A stretch of DNA of 64,000 bases from Pseudomonas sp. BN102 (GCF_029871245.1 NZ_SSON01000070.1:124001-188000), one strand, 5' to 3'; counted from the first letter of the stretch, positions 1 to 12,023 are shown. Made by a program: numbers and translations. Notes: generated by a model not told the origin, from the sequence alone.

Positions 1-828
1 AGCGAGCGGCCGCGGGGCAAGGCGCTCTACCACCTGCACGGGATCAAGGCCCTGGCGGCCACCGGCTGGTGCTCCCTGGTGTTCGCCTGCGCCTTCGTCA
101 TCCCCATGCTGCAGTTGCTGGTCTGGTTCTGGCAGCGCGGCCGCTTCGACCTGGACGAACGCTACGCCGGGCTGATCCTGCACACCCTGTACCTGGGCGG
201 CATGGCCGCGCTGATCACCGTCTGCGTGGCGCTGCTGCTGGCGTTCGCCCGGCGCCTGGCGCCGACCCGGCCGGTACGCGCCGCGGTGGCCCTGGCCAAT
301 CTCGGCTATGCACTGCCGGGGTCGGTGCTGGCGGTGTCGATCATGCTCGCCTTCAGCTACCTCGACAGCCGGATGGTGATCCCGCTTTCCGGCTGGCTTG
401 GCGGCGCCGGCAAGCCGCTGCTGCTGGGCAGCCTCGGCGCCCTGCTGCTGGCCTACCTGGTGCGCTTCATGGCGGTGGCCTACGGGCCGCTGGAGAACGG
501 CCTGGCACGCATCCGCCCGTCGCTGCCGGAAGCGTCCCGCAGCCTGGGGGTAGGCGGACCGGCGCTGTTCTTCCGGGTCTACCTGCCGCTGCTGCTGCCC
601 GGGACCCTCAGCGCCGCGCTGCTGGTGTTCGTCGACGTGCTCAAGGAAATGCCCGCCACCCTGCTGATGCGCCCATTCGGTTGGGACACCCTGGCCGTGC
701 GCATCTTCGAAATGACCAGCGAAGGCGAGTGGGCCCGCGCAGCATTGCCCGCCCTGACCCTGGTGCTGGTCGGCCTGCTGCCGGTGATTGGCCTGATACG
801 CCGTTCAGCACGACGGATCGGCCACTGA
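1..828 (+). CDS. Iron(III)-type ABC transporter permease, C-terminal part (5' end outside window)
   Basis: The reading frame is open from base 1, so the gene starts upstream; the 275 codons visible encode an inner-membrane permease. Hydrophobic segments alternate with short polar loops, beginning with GWCSLVFACAFVIPML near the visible start. The stretch around 535-600 (EASRSLGVGG followed by VYLPLLLPG) has the form of the EAA loop that contacts the ATPase in binding-protein-dependent permeases of the FbpB/SfuB iron family. That family has two fused permease halves, so this is probably the second half. It ends 144 bp before gcvT on the same strand, matching PAO1 PA5216 next to the gcv genes (recalled synteny). 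The substrate, ferric iron, is inferred from family and synteny only. Confidence 0.85.
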   Translation, partial: SERPRGKALYHLHGIKALAATGWCSLVFACAFVIPMLQLLVWFWQRGRFDLDERYAGLILHTLYLGGMAALITVCVALLLAFARRLAPTRPVRAAVALANLGYALPGSVLAVSIMLAFSYLDSRMVIPLSGWLGGAGKPLLLGSLGALLLAYLVRFMAVAYGPLENGLARIRPSLPEASRSLGVGGPALFFRVYLPLLLPGTLSAALLVFVDVLKEMPATLLMRPFGWDTLAVRIFEMTSEGEWARAALPALTLVLVGLLPVIGLIRRSARRIGH

Positions 829-849
829 GGCACCTGCCGCCGGCCGGAG

Positions 850-878
850 TGTCCAGCCCCCGACCTTGCCGCTACAAT
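850..878 (+). promoter_or_regulatory. Possible sigma-70 promoter for gcvT
   Basis: TACAAT at 873-878 is a good -10 hexamer. With a 17-bp spacer the -35 position holds TGTCCA, a weak match. It lies about 95 bp before the gcvT start and after the stop of the ABC permease. No glycine-riboswitch-like tandem aptamer could be recognised in the 144-bp gap. Assigned by eye only. Confidence 0.35.
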
Positions 879-972
879 GCGCGCCATTCGTTGCGGCCAG
901 CCCGTTGCGGCAGCCGGCTCAGCCGGCGCCGACGTCCTGCCGCATCTTCGCCAAGCCCGGAAGGAGAAACCC

Positions 973-2055
973 ATGGGACAGCGCACTCCACTGCATGACC
1001 AGCACCTGGCACTGGGAGCCAAGATGGTCGATTTCGGCGGCTGGGACATGCCGCTGCACTACGGCTCCCAGGTCGAGGAACACCACCAGGTGCGCCGCGA
1101 TTGTGGCGTCTTCGACGTCTCTCACATGACCGTAGTCGATGTCAGCGGGCCGCAGGCCAGGGACTGGCTGCAAGTCCTGCTGGCGAACGATGTCGACCGC
1201 CTGCAGGCGCCCGGCAAGGCGCTCTACAGCCCCATGCTCGACGAGCAGGGCGGCATCGTCGACGATCTCATCGTCTACCTCACCGACTTCGGCTATCGCC
1301 TGGTGGTCAATGCCGCCACCCGCGACAAAGACATGGCCTGGTTGCAAGCGCGCAGCCAGGGCTTCGACGTGCAGCTGCGCGAGCGTGCCGAACTGGCCAT
1401 GCTCGCTATCCAGGGCCCCAGCGCCCGCGCCAAGGTGGCCGAGCTGGTGAGCACCGAGCGCGCCGCGCTGATCCACGAACTCAAGCCCTTCCAGGGCCTG
1501 CCCGACGATGACTGGTTCATCGCCCGCACCGGCTACACCGGTGAGGACGGCCTGGAGATCATGCTCCCCGCCGACCAGGCCGCCGGCTTCTTCAACGAGC
1601 TGGTGGGCGCCGGTATCGCCCCCATCGGCCTCGGTGCCCGCGACACCCTGCGCCTGGAGGCCGGGATGAACCTCTACGGCCAGGACATGACCGAAGCGGT
1701 CTCGCCGCTGGTGTGCAACATGGCCTGGACCGTTGCCTGGGAACCCGCGACCCGCGACTTCATCGGCCGTCAGGCCCTGGAAGCCGAGCGCGCCGCCGGC
1801 GTGGCCAGCAAGCTGGTCGGCCTGGTGCTGGAAGAGCGCGGTGTGCTGCGCGCCCATCAGGTGGTGCGGGTGGAAGGCGTGGGCGAGGGCGAGATCACCA
1901 GCGGCAGCTTCTCCCCGACCCTGAACAAATCCATCGCCCTGGCCCGAGTACCGGCTGCGACCGGCGAGCGTGCCGAGGTGGAAATCCGCGGCAAGTGGTT
2001 CCCGGTGCGCGTCGTGCGGCCGAACTTCGTGCGCAATGGCAAGGCCTTGATCTAA
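973..2055 (+). CDS. gcvT: Aminomethyltransferase, glycine cleavage system T protein
   Basis: GcvT transfers the aminomethyl carbon from lipoyl-GcvH to tetrahydrofolate, giving 5,10-methylene-THF and ammonia. The 360-residue protein starts [15 protein letters not shown], contains [11 protein letters not shown], and has the GGIVDD segment (Asp97/98) that corresponds to the catalytic aspartate of the family. Length matches the usual 360-370. The start at 973 is chosen over an in-frame upstream ATG at 877 because AAGGAG lies 7 bases before it and homology begins there. gcvH follows after 43 bp and gcvP after that, giving the order T-H-P. PAO1 carries two gcv loci; this one corresponds to the copy beside the iron permease. 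Confidence 0.96.
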   Translation: MGQRTPLHDQHLALGAKMVDFGGWDMPLHYGSQVEEHHQVRRDCGVFDVSHMTVVDVSGPQARDWLQVLLANDVDRLQAPGKALYSPMLDEQGGIVDDLIVYLTDFGYRLVVNAATRDKDMAWLQARSQGFDVQLRERAELAMLAIQGPSARAKVAELVSTERAALIHELKPFQGLPDDDWFIARTGYTGEDGLEIMLPADQAAGFFNELVGAGIAPIGLGARDTLRLEAGMNLYGQDMTEAVSPLVCNMAWTVAWEPATRDFIGRQALEAERAAGVASKLVGLVLEERGVLRAHQVVRVEGVGEGEITSGSFSPTLNKSIALARVPAATGERAEVEIRGKWFPVRVVRPNFVRNGKALI

Positions 2056-2098
2056 ATTTGCAGGCGGGCCATCCGCCACAGACTCTGAGGAACTCAAC

Positions 2099-2488
2099 AT
2101 GAGCAACATCCCCGCTGAACTGCGTTACGCCCCCAGCCACGAGTGGGCCCGTCTGGAAGCCGATGGCAGCGTTACCGTGGGCATCACCGACCATGCCCAG
2201 GAAGCCCTGGGCGACGTGGTCTTCGTCGAGCTGCCGGAAGTTGGCAAGACCCTGGCCGCCGGTCAGGAAGCCGGTGTGGTGGAATCGGTGAAGGCCGCCT
2301 CCGACATCTACGCGCCGATCGGCGGCGAAGTGATCGCCGTGAACGAGGCCGTCAGCGACGCGCCCGAGAGCGTCAACAGCGATCCCTACGGCAGCTGGTT
2401 CTTCAAGCTCAAGCCGAGCGACACCGCCGAGTTGGAAAAACTGCTCGACGCCGCCGCCTACAAGGCAGCCGCCGACGCCGATAGCTGA
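2099..2488 (+). CDS. gcvH: Glycine cleavage system H protein (lipoyl carrier)
   Basis: This 129-residue protein shuttles the methylamine intermediate between GcvP, GcvT and the lipoamide dehydrogenase on a lipoylated lysine. The lipoylation motif ESVKAASD is present with the modified Lys at residue 65, inside the typical all-beta fold ([22 protein letters not shown]). Length is normal for the family. A GAGGAAC ribosome site precedes the ATG. It follows gcvT by 43 bp on the same strand. A strong terminator hairpin lies directly downstream, before gcvP, so gcvP may be expressed at a different level from gcvTH. Confidence 0.97.
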   Translation: MSNIPAELRYAPSHEWARLEADGSVTVGITDHAQEALGDVVFVELPEVGKTLAAGQEAGVVESVKAASDIYAPIGGEVIAVNEAVSDAPESVNSDPYGSWFFKLKPSDTAELEKLLDAAAYKAAADADS

Positions 2489-2505
2489 TTCTCCCGCTAT
2501 CCTTG

Positions 2506-2538
2506 CAAAAAGCCTCGCTAGTCGAGGCTTTTTGCTTT
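2506..2538 (+). terminator. Rho-independent terminator after gcvH
   Basis: Stem AGCCTCG (2511-2517) pairs with CGAGGCT (2523-2529) across a 5-base loop, followed by TTTTT and a second T-rich run. It sits in the 78-bp gap between gcvH and gcvP, so it would attenuate read-through into gcvP. Confidence 0.8.
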
Positions 2539-2566
2539 TCACAAGAGGCGAAACGAGGTCCTGCCC

Positions 2567-5443
<2,877 letters not shown>

Positions 5444-5483
5444 GCGGAAAGGGCAGGCCGCGGGTGCGGGTCCGGGGAAAGAC

Positions 5484-5524
5484 GAACGCCCCGCGCGACC
5501 GGATCAGGCGGCGCGGGGCGTTTC
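5484..5524. terminator. Terminator hairpin between convergent gcvP and DUF2388 gene
   Basis: CGCCCCGCGC (5487-5496) pairs with GCGCGGGGCG (5511-5520) around a 14-base loop. It is followed by TTTC on the plus strand, and on the minus strand by a mixed CGTTCGTC sequence. It lies 44 bp after the gcvP stop and 11 bp after the minus-strand gene end, so it probably serves both, mainly gcvP. Confidence 0.65.
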
Positions 5525-5530
5525 GGGGTA

Positions 5531-5839
5531 TCACTCTTCGGTGGCCAGGATCGCGTTGGCCAGCTCGCTGTCAGTGGCCTTGAGATCGGGGTGCTCGCTG
5601 CGGATCCGCTGCAGCGCGGCTTCCAGGTAGGGGCCGCGGATTTCGCCGTTACTGGCGACGAAACTGCTGGCATCGTCGCGGGCCGCGACTATCAGTTTGT
5701 CGTCCTTGAAGGTGAGGTAGGTGGAAGCGGTGGTGGCGCCGGAGGAAATGATGTCGCGCCAGAAATCACTGTCCGCCATGGCCGAGCCAACCGGTAGGGC
5801 GATCAGGGCGAGTACTGCTGCAAACAGGCGGGTGCGCAT
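5531..5839 (-). CDS. DUF2388 family small secreted/periplasmic protein
   Basis: A 102-residue protein with a signal peptide (MRTRLFAAVLALIALPVGSAMA, likely cut after Ala22). The mature part contains SSGATTASTYLTFKDDKLIVAARDDASSFVASNG and IRGPYLEAALQRIR, the pattern I associate with the Pseudomonas DUF2388 family, whose members have no established function. It is convergent with gcvP and lies upstream of, but on the opposite side from, the octaheme cytochrome gene. PAO1 has a hypothetical gene next to gcvP that is probably the counterpart. No catalytic motif is visible. Confidence 0.75.
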   Translation of the reverse strand: MRTRLFAAVLALIALPVGSAMADSDFWRDIISSGATTASTYLTFKDDKLIVAARDDASSFVASNGEIRGPYLEAALQRIRSEHPDLKATDSELANAILATEE

Positions 5840-5943
5840 GAGGGGGGTACTCCGTTTCGCGGTGGACCTGAAACATCAGATTCAGCCGTCCGACGCGGAG
5901 TTCCGCCTCGCTGCCCACTGGTCATGGCGGCTTGCCATCCCCC

Positions 5944-8262
5944 TCACTCCCTGCGCAAGACCGGGTCGTCCGGATTCTGCTGCTCCAGCTCCGCCAGGAG
6001 TGCCTGAACCTTCTGGATCTGCCCGGCCTCGCGCCAGTAGCTGATCAGCGTCAGGCGCGCCTCGCGGTTGGCCGGGTCGCGCTCCAGCAGTTTTTCCAGA
6101 CGGTGGCTGGCCTCCTCCAGCTGACCGCTGTCGTGCAGGGCCACGGCATAGACGTAGTCGTACTGGCTGTTCTGCGGTTCCAGGCGCACGGCTTCGGCGA
6201 AGGCCTTGAGCGCGGCCGGCAGGTCGCCCTTGCGCACCAGCATCAGGCCATTGGCATGGTGCAGCAGGCCCGACTTCGGGTGTTCCTGCAGCCCCTTGTC
6301 GAGCAGGGCTCGACCTTCTTCCCAGCGGAAATTGCCATCCAGCCACTGCACCAGGCTGACCAGTGCCGGGAGGAAGTCCGGGTCCCGTTGCAGGGCGGTC
6401 CGCAGGTGCGGCTCCACCATGGCCGAGCGACCGTTGGCCTGGTAGAGCATGGCCAGGTTGAGGTTGGCCTCGGCGCGCTCCTGCAGGCTGAGCTGCACGG
6501 CCTCGTATTCGTCTATGGCCTTGTTCCAGGTCTTCTCGTAGTTGCCGAGGCCCGTGGTGCGCATGCCCAGCAGTTCGTAGGCGGCGGCGATGCGCACGGC
6601 GCGCTGCGGATCGCTCAACAGAGGCGCCAGCAGGTTGCGGCGCTGCTCCGGCGGCACCAGGGCGGCCACGGTCTTGATGGCCGCCTCGCGCACCTGCGGC
6701 GCGGGGTTGACCAGGTCCCTGGCGGCCGCCTTGAGGGCGCGCTCGCTGGGGTAGGCGGGCAGCTCGGCCAGCAGGGTGGCGCGGCGGATGGCCGGCAGAT
6801 CCTTGGACTCCAGTTGCTGGAACAGCGCCCGCGAGGCCCCGGGTTTGCCATTGCGGATCAGCCACAGGCTCTCGTCGTAGCGCGGCGCGGCGGGCTTGGC
6901 TTCGCCGTACCAGAGGCGGAACTGCTCGGCGACCATGCTCCCGGGCTGGCCGGCGTGGCACCCGAGGCAGGCGTCCGGAGTGCCCAGGCGCAGGGCGCGC
7001 GCCGGGTTGGGCAGGGTGAAGCCATGGTCGTGGCGGTAGTCGTTGACCATGAAGAACTTGCCCGGCATGTGGCAATCCACGCACTGGGCACCGGCCTGGC
7101 CCTGGGCGTGGTGATGGTGTTCGGGCGAGTCATAGTTCTTCGCCTTCAGCCCCTTGCCGTCGATCCCTTCGACACCCGGCTTGCCGGCGGGGTTGTGGCA
7201 CTGCAGGCAGACGCCGTTGCCCGGGGCCTTGAGCGCCGTGCTGTGGGGGTTGTGGCAATTGCTGCAGCGCACGCCCTTGGCGAACATCTTGCTCTGGCTG
7301 AAGGCGCCGTACTCGAACACCTCTTCCTTGATCTTGCCGTCCAGTTCATAGAGTTCGCGGGTCAGGGCGCTGGGCAGGTAGTCGTCCATCAGCCGCCGGT
7401 CGCTGTGGTAGCCGTCGTCCAGGGGCGCGCGGCGGGAATGGCAGCGGGCGCAGGTTTCGACCTCGGTGAGCGCGTCGGCCTTGGCCAGGTCGAGGGCAAA
7501 GCCGGCGTTGACCCCGCCGCGCCCATTCGCCGCCCATTCCAGGTGCTTCGATGCGGGGCCGTGGCAGGCCTGGCAGCCAACGCCCAGGCTATTCCAGTGA
7601 CTGGCGAAGCGGTCGCTGGCCGGGTCGTAATTGCGTTTGAAATCGGTGGTGTGGCACTCCACGCACATGAAGTTGGCGTTCTGCTGTGGGCGGCTCCAGT
7701 GCAGCGGGTCCTTGAAGTCCACGCCCTGGCCCGGATAGAGGTGGAACCAGGCGCGCTTCTCCCCGTCCCAGGCCAGGCCCAGGGCCTGCAGGCGGCCGCC
7801 GGGGACTTCGATCAGGTACTGCTGCAGGGGCGCGACGCCGAAGGCGTAGGCCACCTTGAAATCCGCGGCCTTGCCATCCGCACCGGGGGTGTTGACCCAG
7901 AAACCGCCGTCCTTTTTGAAGAAGCGCGTGGTTTCCTTGTCGTCCTTGAAGCGGGCGTCGTTAAAGTCGCCGAGCACGCTGGCACCGCTCGCCTCCTGCA
8001 TGGCCAACTGGTGGTGGCTGCCCTGCCAGTCCTTGGCTTGCTGCGCATGGCAACCGGCGCACTGGCCTTCCTCGACCATGCTGGCCGGCTGTGCGACGGC
8101 TAGGGGTGGCGGTGGCTCATTGCGCGGCAGCCCGGCGGGGCCGCCCTGGAGGTACAGCCAGATGCCGAGGCTGGCCAGCAGGAGGAGACCGGCCAGGACC
8201 GGGTAGATGGGGCGATGGGACAGGGCGGCCTTCTTAGCGAACTTCTTGTGGTGCTTCGACAT
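5944..8262 (-). CDS. Membrane-anchored octaheme c-type cytochrome with HEAT-like and TPR repeats
   Basis: A 772-residue protein with a basic N-terminus, one membrane anchor at about 20-38, and then eight CXXCH haem c motifs (CAGCH at 68-72, then CVECH, CQACH, CARCH, CSNCH, CLQCH, CVDCH, and CLGCH near 430). The anchor and haem motifs place the domain in the periplasm. Residues about 475-600 (repeated AIRRATLLAEL / VREAAIKTVAAL / AVRIAAAYELLG units) look like HEAT repeats, and about 610-772 are TPR-like (SGLLHHANGLMLVRKGDLPAALKAF). Haem spacing resembles the cytochrome c554/NrfB-like multihaem group. The electron partner is unknown. No maturation or reductase gene adjoins it. I do not recall it at this locus in PAO1. 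Confidence 0.85.
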   Translation of the reverse strand: MSKHHKKFAKKAALSHRPIYPVLAGLLLLASLGIWLYLQGGPAGLPRNEPPPPLAVAQPASMVEEGQCAGCHAQQAKDWQGSHHQLAMQEASGASVLGDFNDARFKDDKETTRFFKKDGGFWVNTPGADGKAADFKVAYAFGVAPLQQYLIEVPGGRLQALGLAWDGEKRAWFHLYPGQGVDFKDPLHWSRPQQNANFMCVECHTTDFKRNYDPASDRFASHWNSLGVGCQACHGPASKHLEWAANGRGGVNAGFALDLAKADALTEVETCARCHSRRAPLDDGYHSDRRLMDDYLPSALTRELYELDGKIKEEVFEYGAFSQSKMFAKGVRCSNCHNPHSTALKAPGNGVCLQCHNPAGKPGVEGIDGKGLKAKNYDSPEHHHHAQGQAGAQCVDCHMPGKFFMVNDYRHDHGFTLPNPARALRLGTPDACLGCHAGQPGSMVAEQFRLWYGEAKPAAPRYDESLWLIRNGKPGASRALFQQLESKDLPAIRRATLLAELPAYPSERALKAAARDLVNPAPQVREAAIKTVAALVPPEQRRNLLAPLLSDPQRAVRIAAAYELLGMRTTGLGNYEKTWNKAIDEYEAVQLSLQERAEANLNLAMLYQANGRSAMVEPHLRTALQRDPDFLPALVSLVQWLDGNFRWEEGRALLDKGLQEHPKSGLLHHANGLMLVRKGDLPAALKAFAEAVRLEPQNSQYDYVYAVALHDSGQLEEASHRLEKLLERDPANREARLTLISYWREAGQIQKVQALLAELEQQNPDDPVLRRE

Positions 8263-8356
8263 GCAGACATCCGCTGTGCTGGCGAGCGTGCTTCAGGGTG
8301 GCGTGCAGGTTCCGTGAATGTCCCCGAAGCCGTCAAGGCTGCATGGCGATTCGACC

Positions 8357-8803
8357 TCAGGCTGGCTCCACCCTGAGCAGCACGCCGTCCTGGCCGACGA
8401 CGCGCACCTGGCTGCCGGCGGGCAGGTCGGGGCCGATCACCAGCCAGACCGAGTCGCCGGCGCGGATCTTGCCGCGGCCGCCGCTGATGGCTTCATGCAG
8501 GGCGAACTGGCGGCCGATGAACTCCTGGCCGCGCTGGTTCAGGCCTGGCTGCTCGGAGGGCTTGGCGGCGCTGCGCTGGCGGCGCCACCAGAACACCGCG
8601 GTGAGGATCGACAGCACGCCGAAGAGCAGGAACTGGATGGCCCAGTGCAGCTCGGGGACGATGAAGGTGAGCACGCCGACGCAGGCCGCGGCCACGCCGA
8701 TCCACAGCAGGTAGCCGCCGGCGCCGAAGACTTCGAGGATCAGCAGCAGGGTGCCCAGGGCCAGCCAGTCCCAGTACGTCAGGTTCTGCAGGTAGTTCCA
8801 CAT
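8357..8803 (-). CDS. NfeD family membrane protein
   Basis: A 148-residue short NfeD-type protein. The N-terminal half is membrane-embedded (DWLALGTLLLILEVFGAGGYLLWIGVAAACVGVLTFIV, then IQFLLFGVLSILTAVFWW). The soluble C-terminal half, about 90-148, has the OB-like NfeD pattern (GGRGKIRAGDSVWLV, GSQVRVVGQDGVLLRVE). NfeD proteins are encoded next to SPFH proteins and are thought to assist their membrane-domain function; here the SPFH gene stops 4 bp upstream of this start, so the two form an operon. It lacks the protease domain of long NfeD forms. Confidence 0.88.
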   Translation of the reverse strand: MWNYLQNLTYWDWLALGTLLLILEVFGAGGYLLWIGVAAACVGVLTFIVPELHWAIQFLLFGVLSILTAVFWWRRQRSAAKPSEQPGLNQRGQEFIGRQFALHEAISGGRGKIRAGDSVWLVIGPDLPAGSQVRVVGQDGVLLRVEPA

Positions 8804-8807
8804 GGAC

Positions 8808-9728
8808 TCAGCCCTTGTTGCCGTCGAAGGTGGCGCGCACGATTTCGCCGATGCCGCCCACCGCGCCTATCACCTGGCTGGCTTCCAGCGGCATCAGCAC
8901 CACTTTGCTGTTGTTCGCGCTGGCCAGATTGCCCAGGGCCTCGACGTACTTTTGCGCGACGAAGTAGTTCACCGCCTGCACGTTGCCCTTGGCGATGGCG
9001 TCGGAGACCACGCGGGTCGCCTCGGCTTCGGCCTGGGCCGCGCGCTCGCGGGCCTCGGCTTCTAGGAAGGCCGCCTGGCGCTCGCCTTCGGCCTTGAGGA
9101 TCTGCGCCTGCTTCTCGCCTTCGGCGGTAAGGATCTCCGCCTGGCGGCGACCTTCGGCCTCGAGAATCTGCGCGCGCTTGAGGCGCTCGGCCTTCATCTG
9201 GCTGGCCATGGCCTCCACCAGGTCGGCGGGCGGGGTGATGTCCTTGATCTCGATGCGGGTGACCTTGATGCCCCAGGGCGCGGTGGCTTCGTCCACGGTG
9301 CGCAGCAGGCGCTCGTTGATCGAGTCGCGCTGGCTGAGCATGGCGTCCAGCTCCATGGAGCCGAGCACGGTGCGGATGTTGGTCATCACCAGGTTGCGGA
9401 TGGCGTGCTCCAGGTCGTTGACCTCGTAGGCCGCCTGGGCGGTGTTGATCACCTGGAAGAAGCACACGGCGTCGATGGTGACGATGGCGTTGTCAGCGCT
9501 GATGGCTTCCTGCGGCGGAATGTCCAGCACGCTTTCCATGACGTTGATCTTGCGGCCGATGCGGTCCATCACCGGCACTATGATATTCAGCCCCGGCCTG
9601 AGGGTGTTGGTGTAGCGGCCGAAGCGCTCTACCGTCCACTCGAAGCCTTGCGGCACGACCTTGAATCCCATGAAGACGATCGCGACCGCCAGGGCGACGA
9701 AGAGGATGACGACACTGCCGATTTCCAT
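8808..9728 (-). CDS. SPFH/stomatin-like membrane protein (QmcA type)
   Basis: A 306-residue protein with a single N-terminal membrane segment ([20 protein letters not shown]) followed by the SPFH/band-7 domain ([30 protein letters not shown], about 30-190). A long charged helical region follows with AEGE-type repeats ([20 protein letters not shown]) that would form a coiled coil, then a hydrophobic C-terminus. This is the architecture of stomatin/QmcA proteins that oligomerise in the inner membrane and associate with proteases. It is the first gene of a two-gene operon with nfeD. Confidence 0.9.
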   Translation of the reverse strand: MEIGSVVILFVALAVAIVFMGFKVVPQGFEWTVERFGRYTNTLRPGLNIIVPVMDRIGRKINVMESVLDIPPQEAISADNAIVTIDAVCFFQVINTAQAAYEVNDLEHAIRNLVMTNIRTVLGSMELDAMLSQRDSINERLLRTVDEATAPWGIKVTRIEIKDITPPADLVEAMASQMKAERLKRAQILEAEGRRQAEILTAEGEKQAQILKAEGERQAAFLEAEARERAAQAEAEATRVVSDAIAKGNVQAVNYFVAQKYVEALGNLASANNSKVVLMPLEASQVIGAVGGIGEIVRATFDGNKG

Positions 9729-9820
9729 GGGAATTGCTCCGTTTGCTGGCTGTGGTTCTTATGTGTAGGCAGTTATAGCCCAGGGTTGGCCGGGGCCCCT
9801 CGCCCCAGCCGCCTAGCATT

Positions 9821-11605
9821 TCATTTCTGTTCGCTTTGTGGCGTGACCCGCAGCACTTCTTCGATGGTCGTCAGGCCCGTGGCGACCTTCTGCGCACCGG
9901 ACAGGCGCAGGCTGCGCATGCCTTCCTTGAAGGCCGCGCGGCGCAGGGCGATCAGGTCGGTGTCGGCGGTAATCAGCGGTTTGATGCCATCGGACAGCAG
10001 CATGATCTCGTAGACCCCCGCACGGCCACGGTAGCCGGTGTCGCGGCATTCCAGGCAGCCGACGGCGCGGTGCGCGCCGGTGGGCATCGGCGCGCTCCAG
10101 GGCTTGGTCAGGTTGCTCCAGTCGTCCTCGCGCAGCTCCAAGGGCGCCTTGCAGTGCGGGCAGAGGGTGCGCACCAGGCGCTGGGCCATGACCCCGAGCA
10201 GGGTGGCGCGCAACAGGTAGTAGGGCACGCCCAGCTCCAGCAGGCGGGTAATCGCGCTGGGGGCGTCATTGGTGTGCAGGGTGGAGAGCACCAGGTGGCC
10301 GGTAAGGGCAGCCTGGATGGCCATCTCGGCGGTCTCCAGGTCGCGGATCTCGCCGACCATGATGATGTCCGGGTCCTGCCGCATCAGCGCGCGCACGCCG
10401 CTGGCGAAGGTCAGGTCGATGTTGTGCTGCACCTGCATCTGGTTGAAGGCGCCCTCGATCATCTCGATGGGGTCTTCGATGGTGCAGACGTTCACCTCGC
10501 TGGTGGCCAGTTGCTTGAGCGTGGTGTAAAGCGTGGTGGTCTTGCCCGAGCCGGTGGGGCCGGTGACCAGGATGATGCCGTTGGGCTGGTTGGTCATGCT
10601 CTGCCAGCGGCGCAGGTCGTCCTGGGAGAAGCCGAGCTGGTCGAAGCTCTTCAGCAGCACCTCGGGGTCGAAGATCCGCATCACCATCTTCTCGCCGAAG
10701 GCCGTGGGCAGCGTGGAGAGACGCAGCTCCACCTCGCCGCCGTCCGGGGTCTTGGTCTTGACCCGGCCATCCTGCGGCTTGCGCTTCTCCGCCACATTCA
10801 TCCGCCCGAGGCTCTTCAGGCGGCTGACCACGGCCATGGTGACCTGGGGCGGGAACTGGTAGACGGTGTGCAGCACGCCGTCGATGCGGAAGCGCACCGA
10901 GCCCTGCTCACGGCGTGGCTCGATGTGGATATCGCTGGCGCGCTGCTGGTAGGCGTACTGGAACAGCCAGTCGACGATATTGACGATATGCGCGTCGTTG
11001 GCGTCCGGCTCCTGTTCGCTGGAACCGAGCTTGAGCAGCTGCTCGAAGTTGCCGACGCCGCTGATCTTCTGGTCCACCGCGCTGGCGCCGCTGACGGACT
11101 TGGCCAGGCGGTAGAACTCCAGGGTGAACCTCTGAATGTCCACCGGGTTGGCCACCACGCGCTTGATCGGGCGCTTGAGCACGTGGGTCAGGTTGCTTTC
11201 CCAGCTCTGCACGAAGGGCTGGGCGCTGGCGATGGTCACCGCTTCGCTGTTCACGGCGACGGCGAGGATCTTGTGGCGCTGGGCGAAGGCGTAGGACATC
11301 AGCGGGGTGACGGCGGCGACGTCGATCTTCAGCGGGTCGATGCGCAAGTAGGGTTGCCCGGCATGCTCGGCCAGCCAGTGGCTGAGCGTTTCCAGGTCGA
11401 GTTTCTTGCCCGGGCGCTTTAGGTCATCCACCTGCTGGCTGGCGAGGAATTCCAGGGGGTGCTGCTGGTTGTTCACCGCACTGCGGCGGATGGCCAGGCA
11501 GTGCTCGGCCTGATCCTGGTCCAGACGGCCCTGGGCCACCAATTCACGCATCAGGTCATTGAGATCCAGCCAACGGTCCTGGGCGGGTGAGGCAAAGGCG
11601 GACAT
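9821..11605 (-). CDS. GspE/PilB-family secretion or pilus assembly ATPase (orphan)
   Basis: A 594-residue hexameric traffic ATPase. An N-terminal MshE/GspE-N-like domain occupies about 60-165, and the ATPase core has Walker A GPTGSGKTT at 349-357, the Asp/His-box region (CTIEDPIEM, LSTLHTNDAPSAITRL) and Walker B (DPDIIMVGEIRDLETAEMA). A CPHC...CLEC tetracysteine zinc motif follows before RGRAGVYEIM, as in PilB/GspE. No platform, pseudopilin or secretin gene is nearby, so its system cannot be named. PAO1 has a probable secretion-pathway ATPase at the syntenic place. GAGGAG precedes the ATG at 11605. Confidence 0.88.
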   Translation of the reverse strand: MSAFASPAQDRWLDLNDLMRELVAQGRLDQDQAEHCLAIRRSAVNNQQHPLEFLASQQVDDLKRPGKKLDLETLSHWLAEHAGQPYLRIDPLKIDVAAVTPLMSYAFAQRHKILAVAVNSEAVTIASAQPFVQSWESNLTHVLKRPIKRVVANPVDIQRFTLEFYRLAKSVSGASAVDQKISGVGNFEQLLKLGSSEQEPDANDAHIVNIVDWLFQYAYQQRASDIHIEPRREQGSVRFRIDGVLHTVYQFPPQVTMAVVSRLKSLGRMNVAEKRKPQDGRVKTKTPDGGEVELRLSTLPTAFGEKMVMRIFDPEVLLKSFDQLGFSQDDLRRWQSMTNQPNGIILVTGPTGSGKTTTLYTTLKQLATSEVNVCTIEDPIEMIEGAFNQMQVQHNIDLTFASGVRALMRQDPDIIMVGEIRDLETAEMAIQAALTGHLVLSTLHTNDAPSAITRLLELGVPYYLLRATLLGVMAQRLVRTLCPHCKAPLELREDDWSNLTKPWSAPMPTGAHRAVGCLECRDTGYRGRAGVYEIMLLSDGIKPLITADTDLIALRRAAFKEGMRSLRLSGAQKVATGLTTIEEVLRVTPQSEQK

Positions 11606-11708
11606 GCAAGCTCCTCGGTCACGCTGCTCTGTCTGGAAGAGTAGTCAAACGCTCTTCCGGTAGGACGGCAAGCATGCCCGAATCGCCGAGGCGCCGCTAA
11701 GCGCTGGA

Positions 11709-12023
11709 TCAAGGAACGGGAGAGTGCTCCACCTCCACCGAGAACACGCCAACCTGCGAGCGCATCTTCCGCGCCACGACCTCCGCCCGGTGCGGCGTCA
11801 GCCCAGGCTGGCGCAGCTGCACCAGGAGGTTGTCGCCCAGACGGTTGACCTCCAGCCAGCGCGGCACCAGTTGCAGCTGAGCGAAGAAGCCGAGCAGGCG
11901 GCCGAGGACGTCCGCTTCCGCCTCGGCGAGGATGGCGAACTGCATTTCGCAGGCCTGGAGGCGGGCGGTGTGCGGGTGCCAATGGTCTTCCCGTAGGAGC
12001 GGTGTGGGCTGGAGGCTGAGCAT
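11709..12023 (-). CDS. Small ACT-like protein, possible IlvM-like regulatory subunit fold
   Basis: A 104-residue soluble protein. The core LEVNRLGDNLLVQL...HRAEVVARKMRSQVGVFSVEVE, after FAILAEAEADVLGRLLGFFAQLQLVPRWLEV, has the beta-alpha-beta-beta-alpha-beta rhythm of an ACT domain and resembles small acetolactate synthase subunits such as IlvM. No large subunit is adjacent. GAGGAATC lies before the ATG. It is divergent from an Lrp/AsnC gene with 126 bp between starts, so an amino-acid-responsive regulator and a small amino-acid-binding-type protein share a control region. The fold assignment is by pattern only. Confidence 0.6.
   Translation of the reverse strand: MLSLQPTPLLREDHWHPHTARLQACEMQFAILAEAEADVLGRLLGFFAQLQLVPRWLEVNRLGDNLLVQLRQPGLTPHRAEVVARKMRSQVGVFSVEVEHSPVP

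Noticed and set aside
829-972. Glycine riboswitch before gcvT
   Set aside because: Only 144 bp, no tandem aptamer pattern could be traced; a simple promoter explains the gap.
5932-8103. Long plus-strand frame over the octaheme cytochrome gene
   Set aside because: Composition is that of an antisense shadow; the minus-strand frame has eight CXXCH motifs and a membrane anchor.
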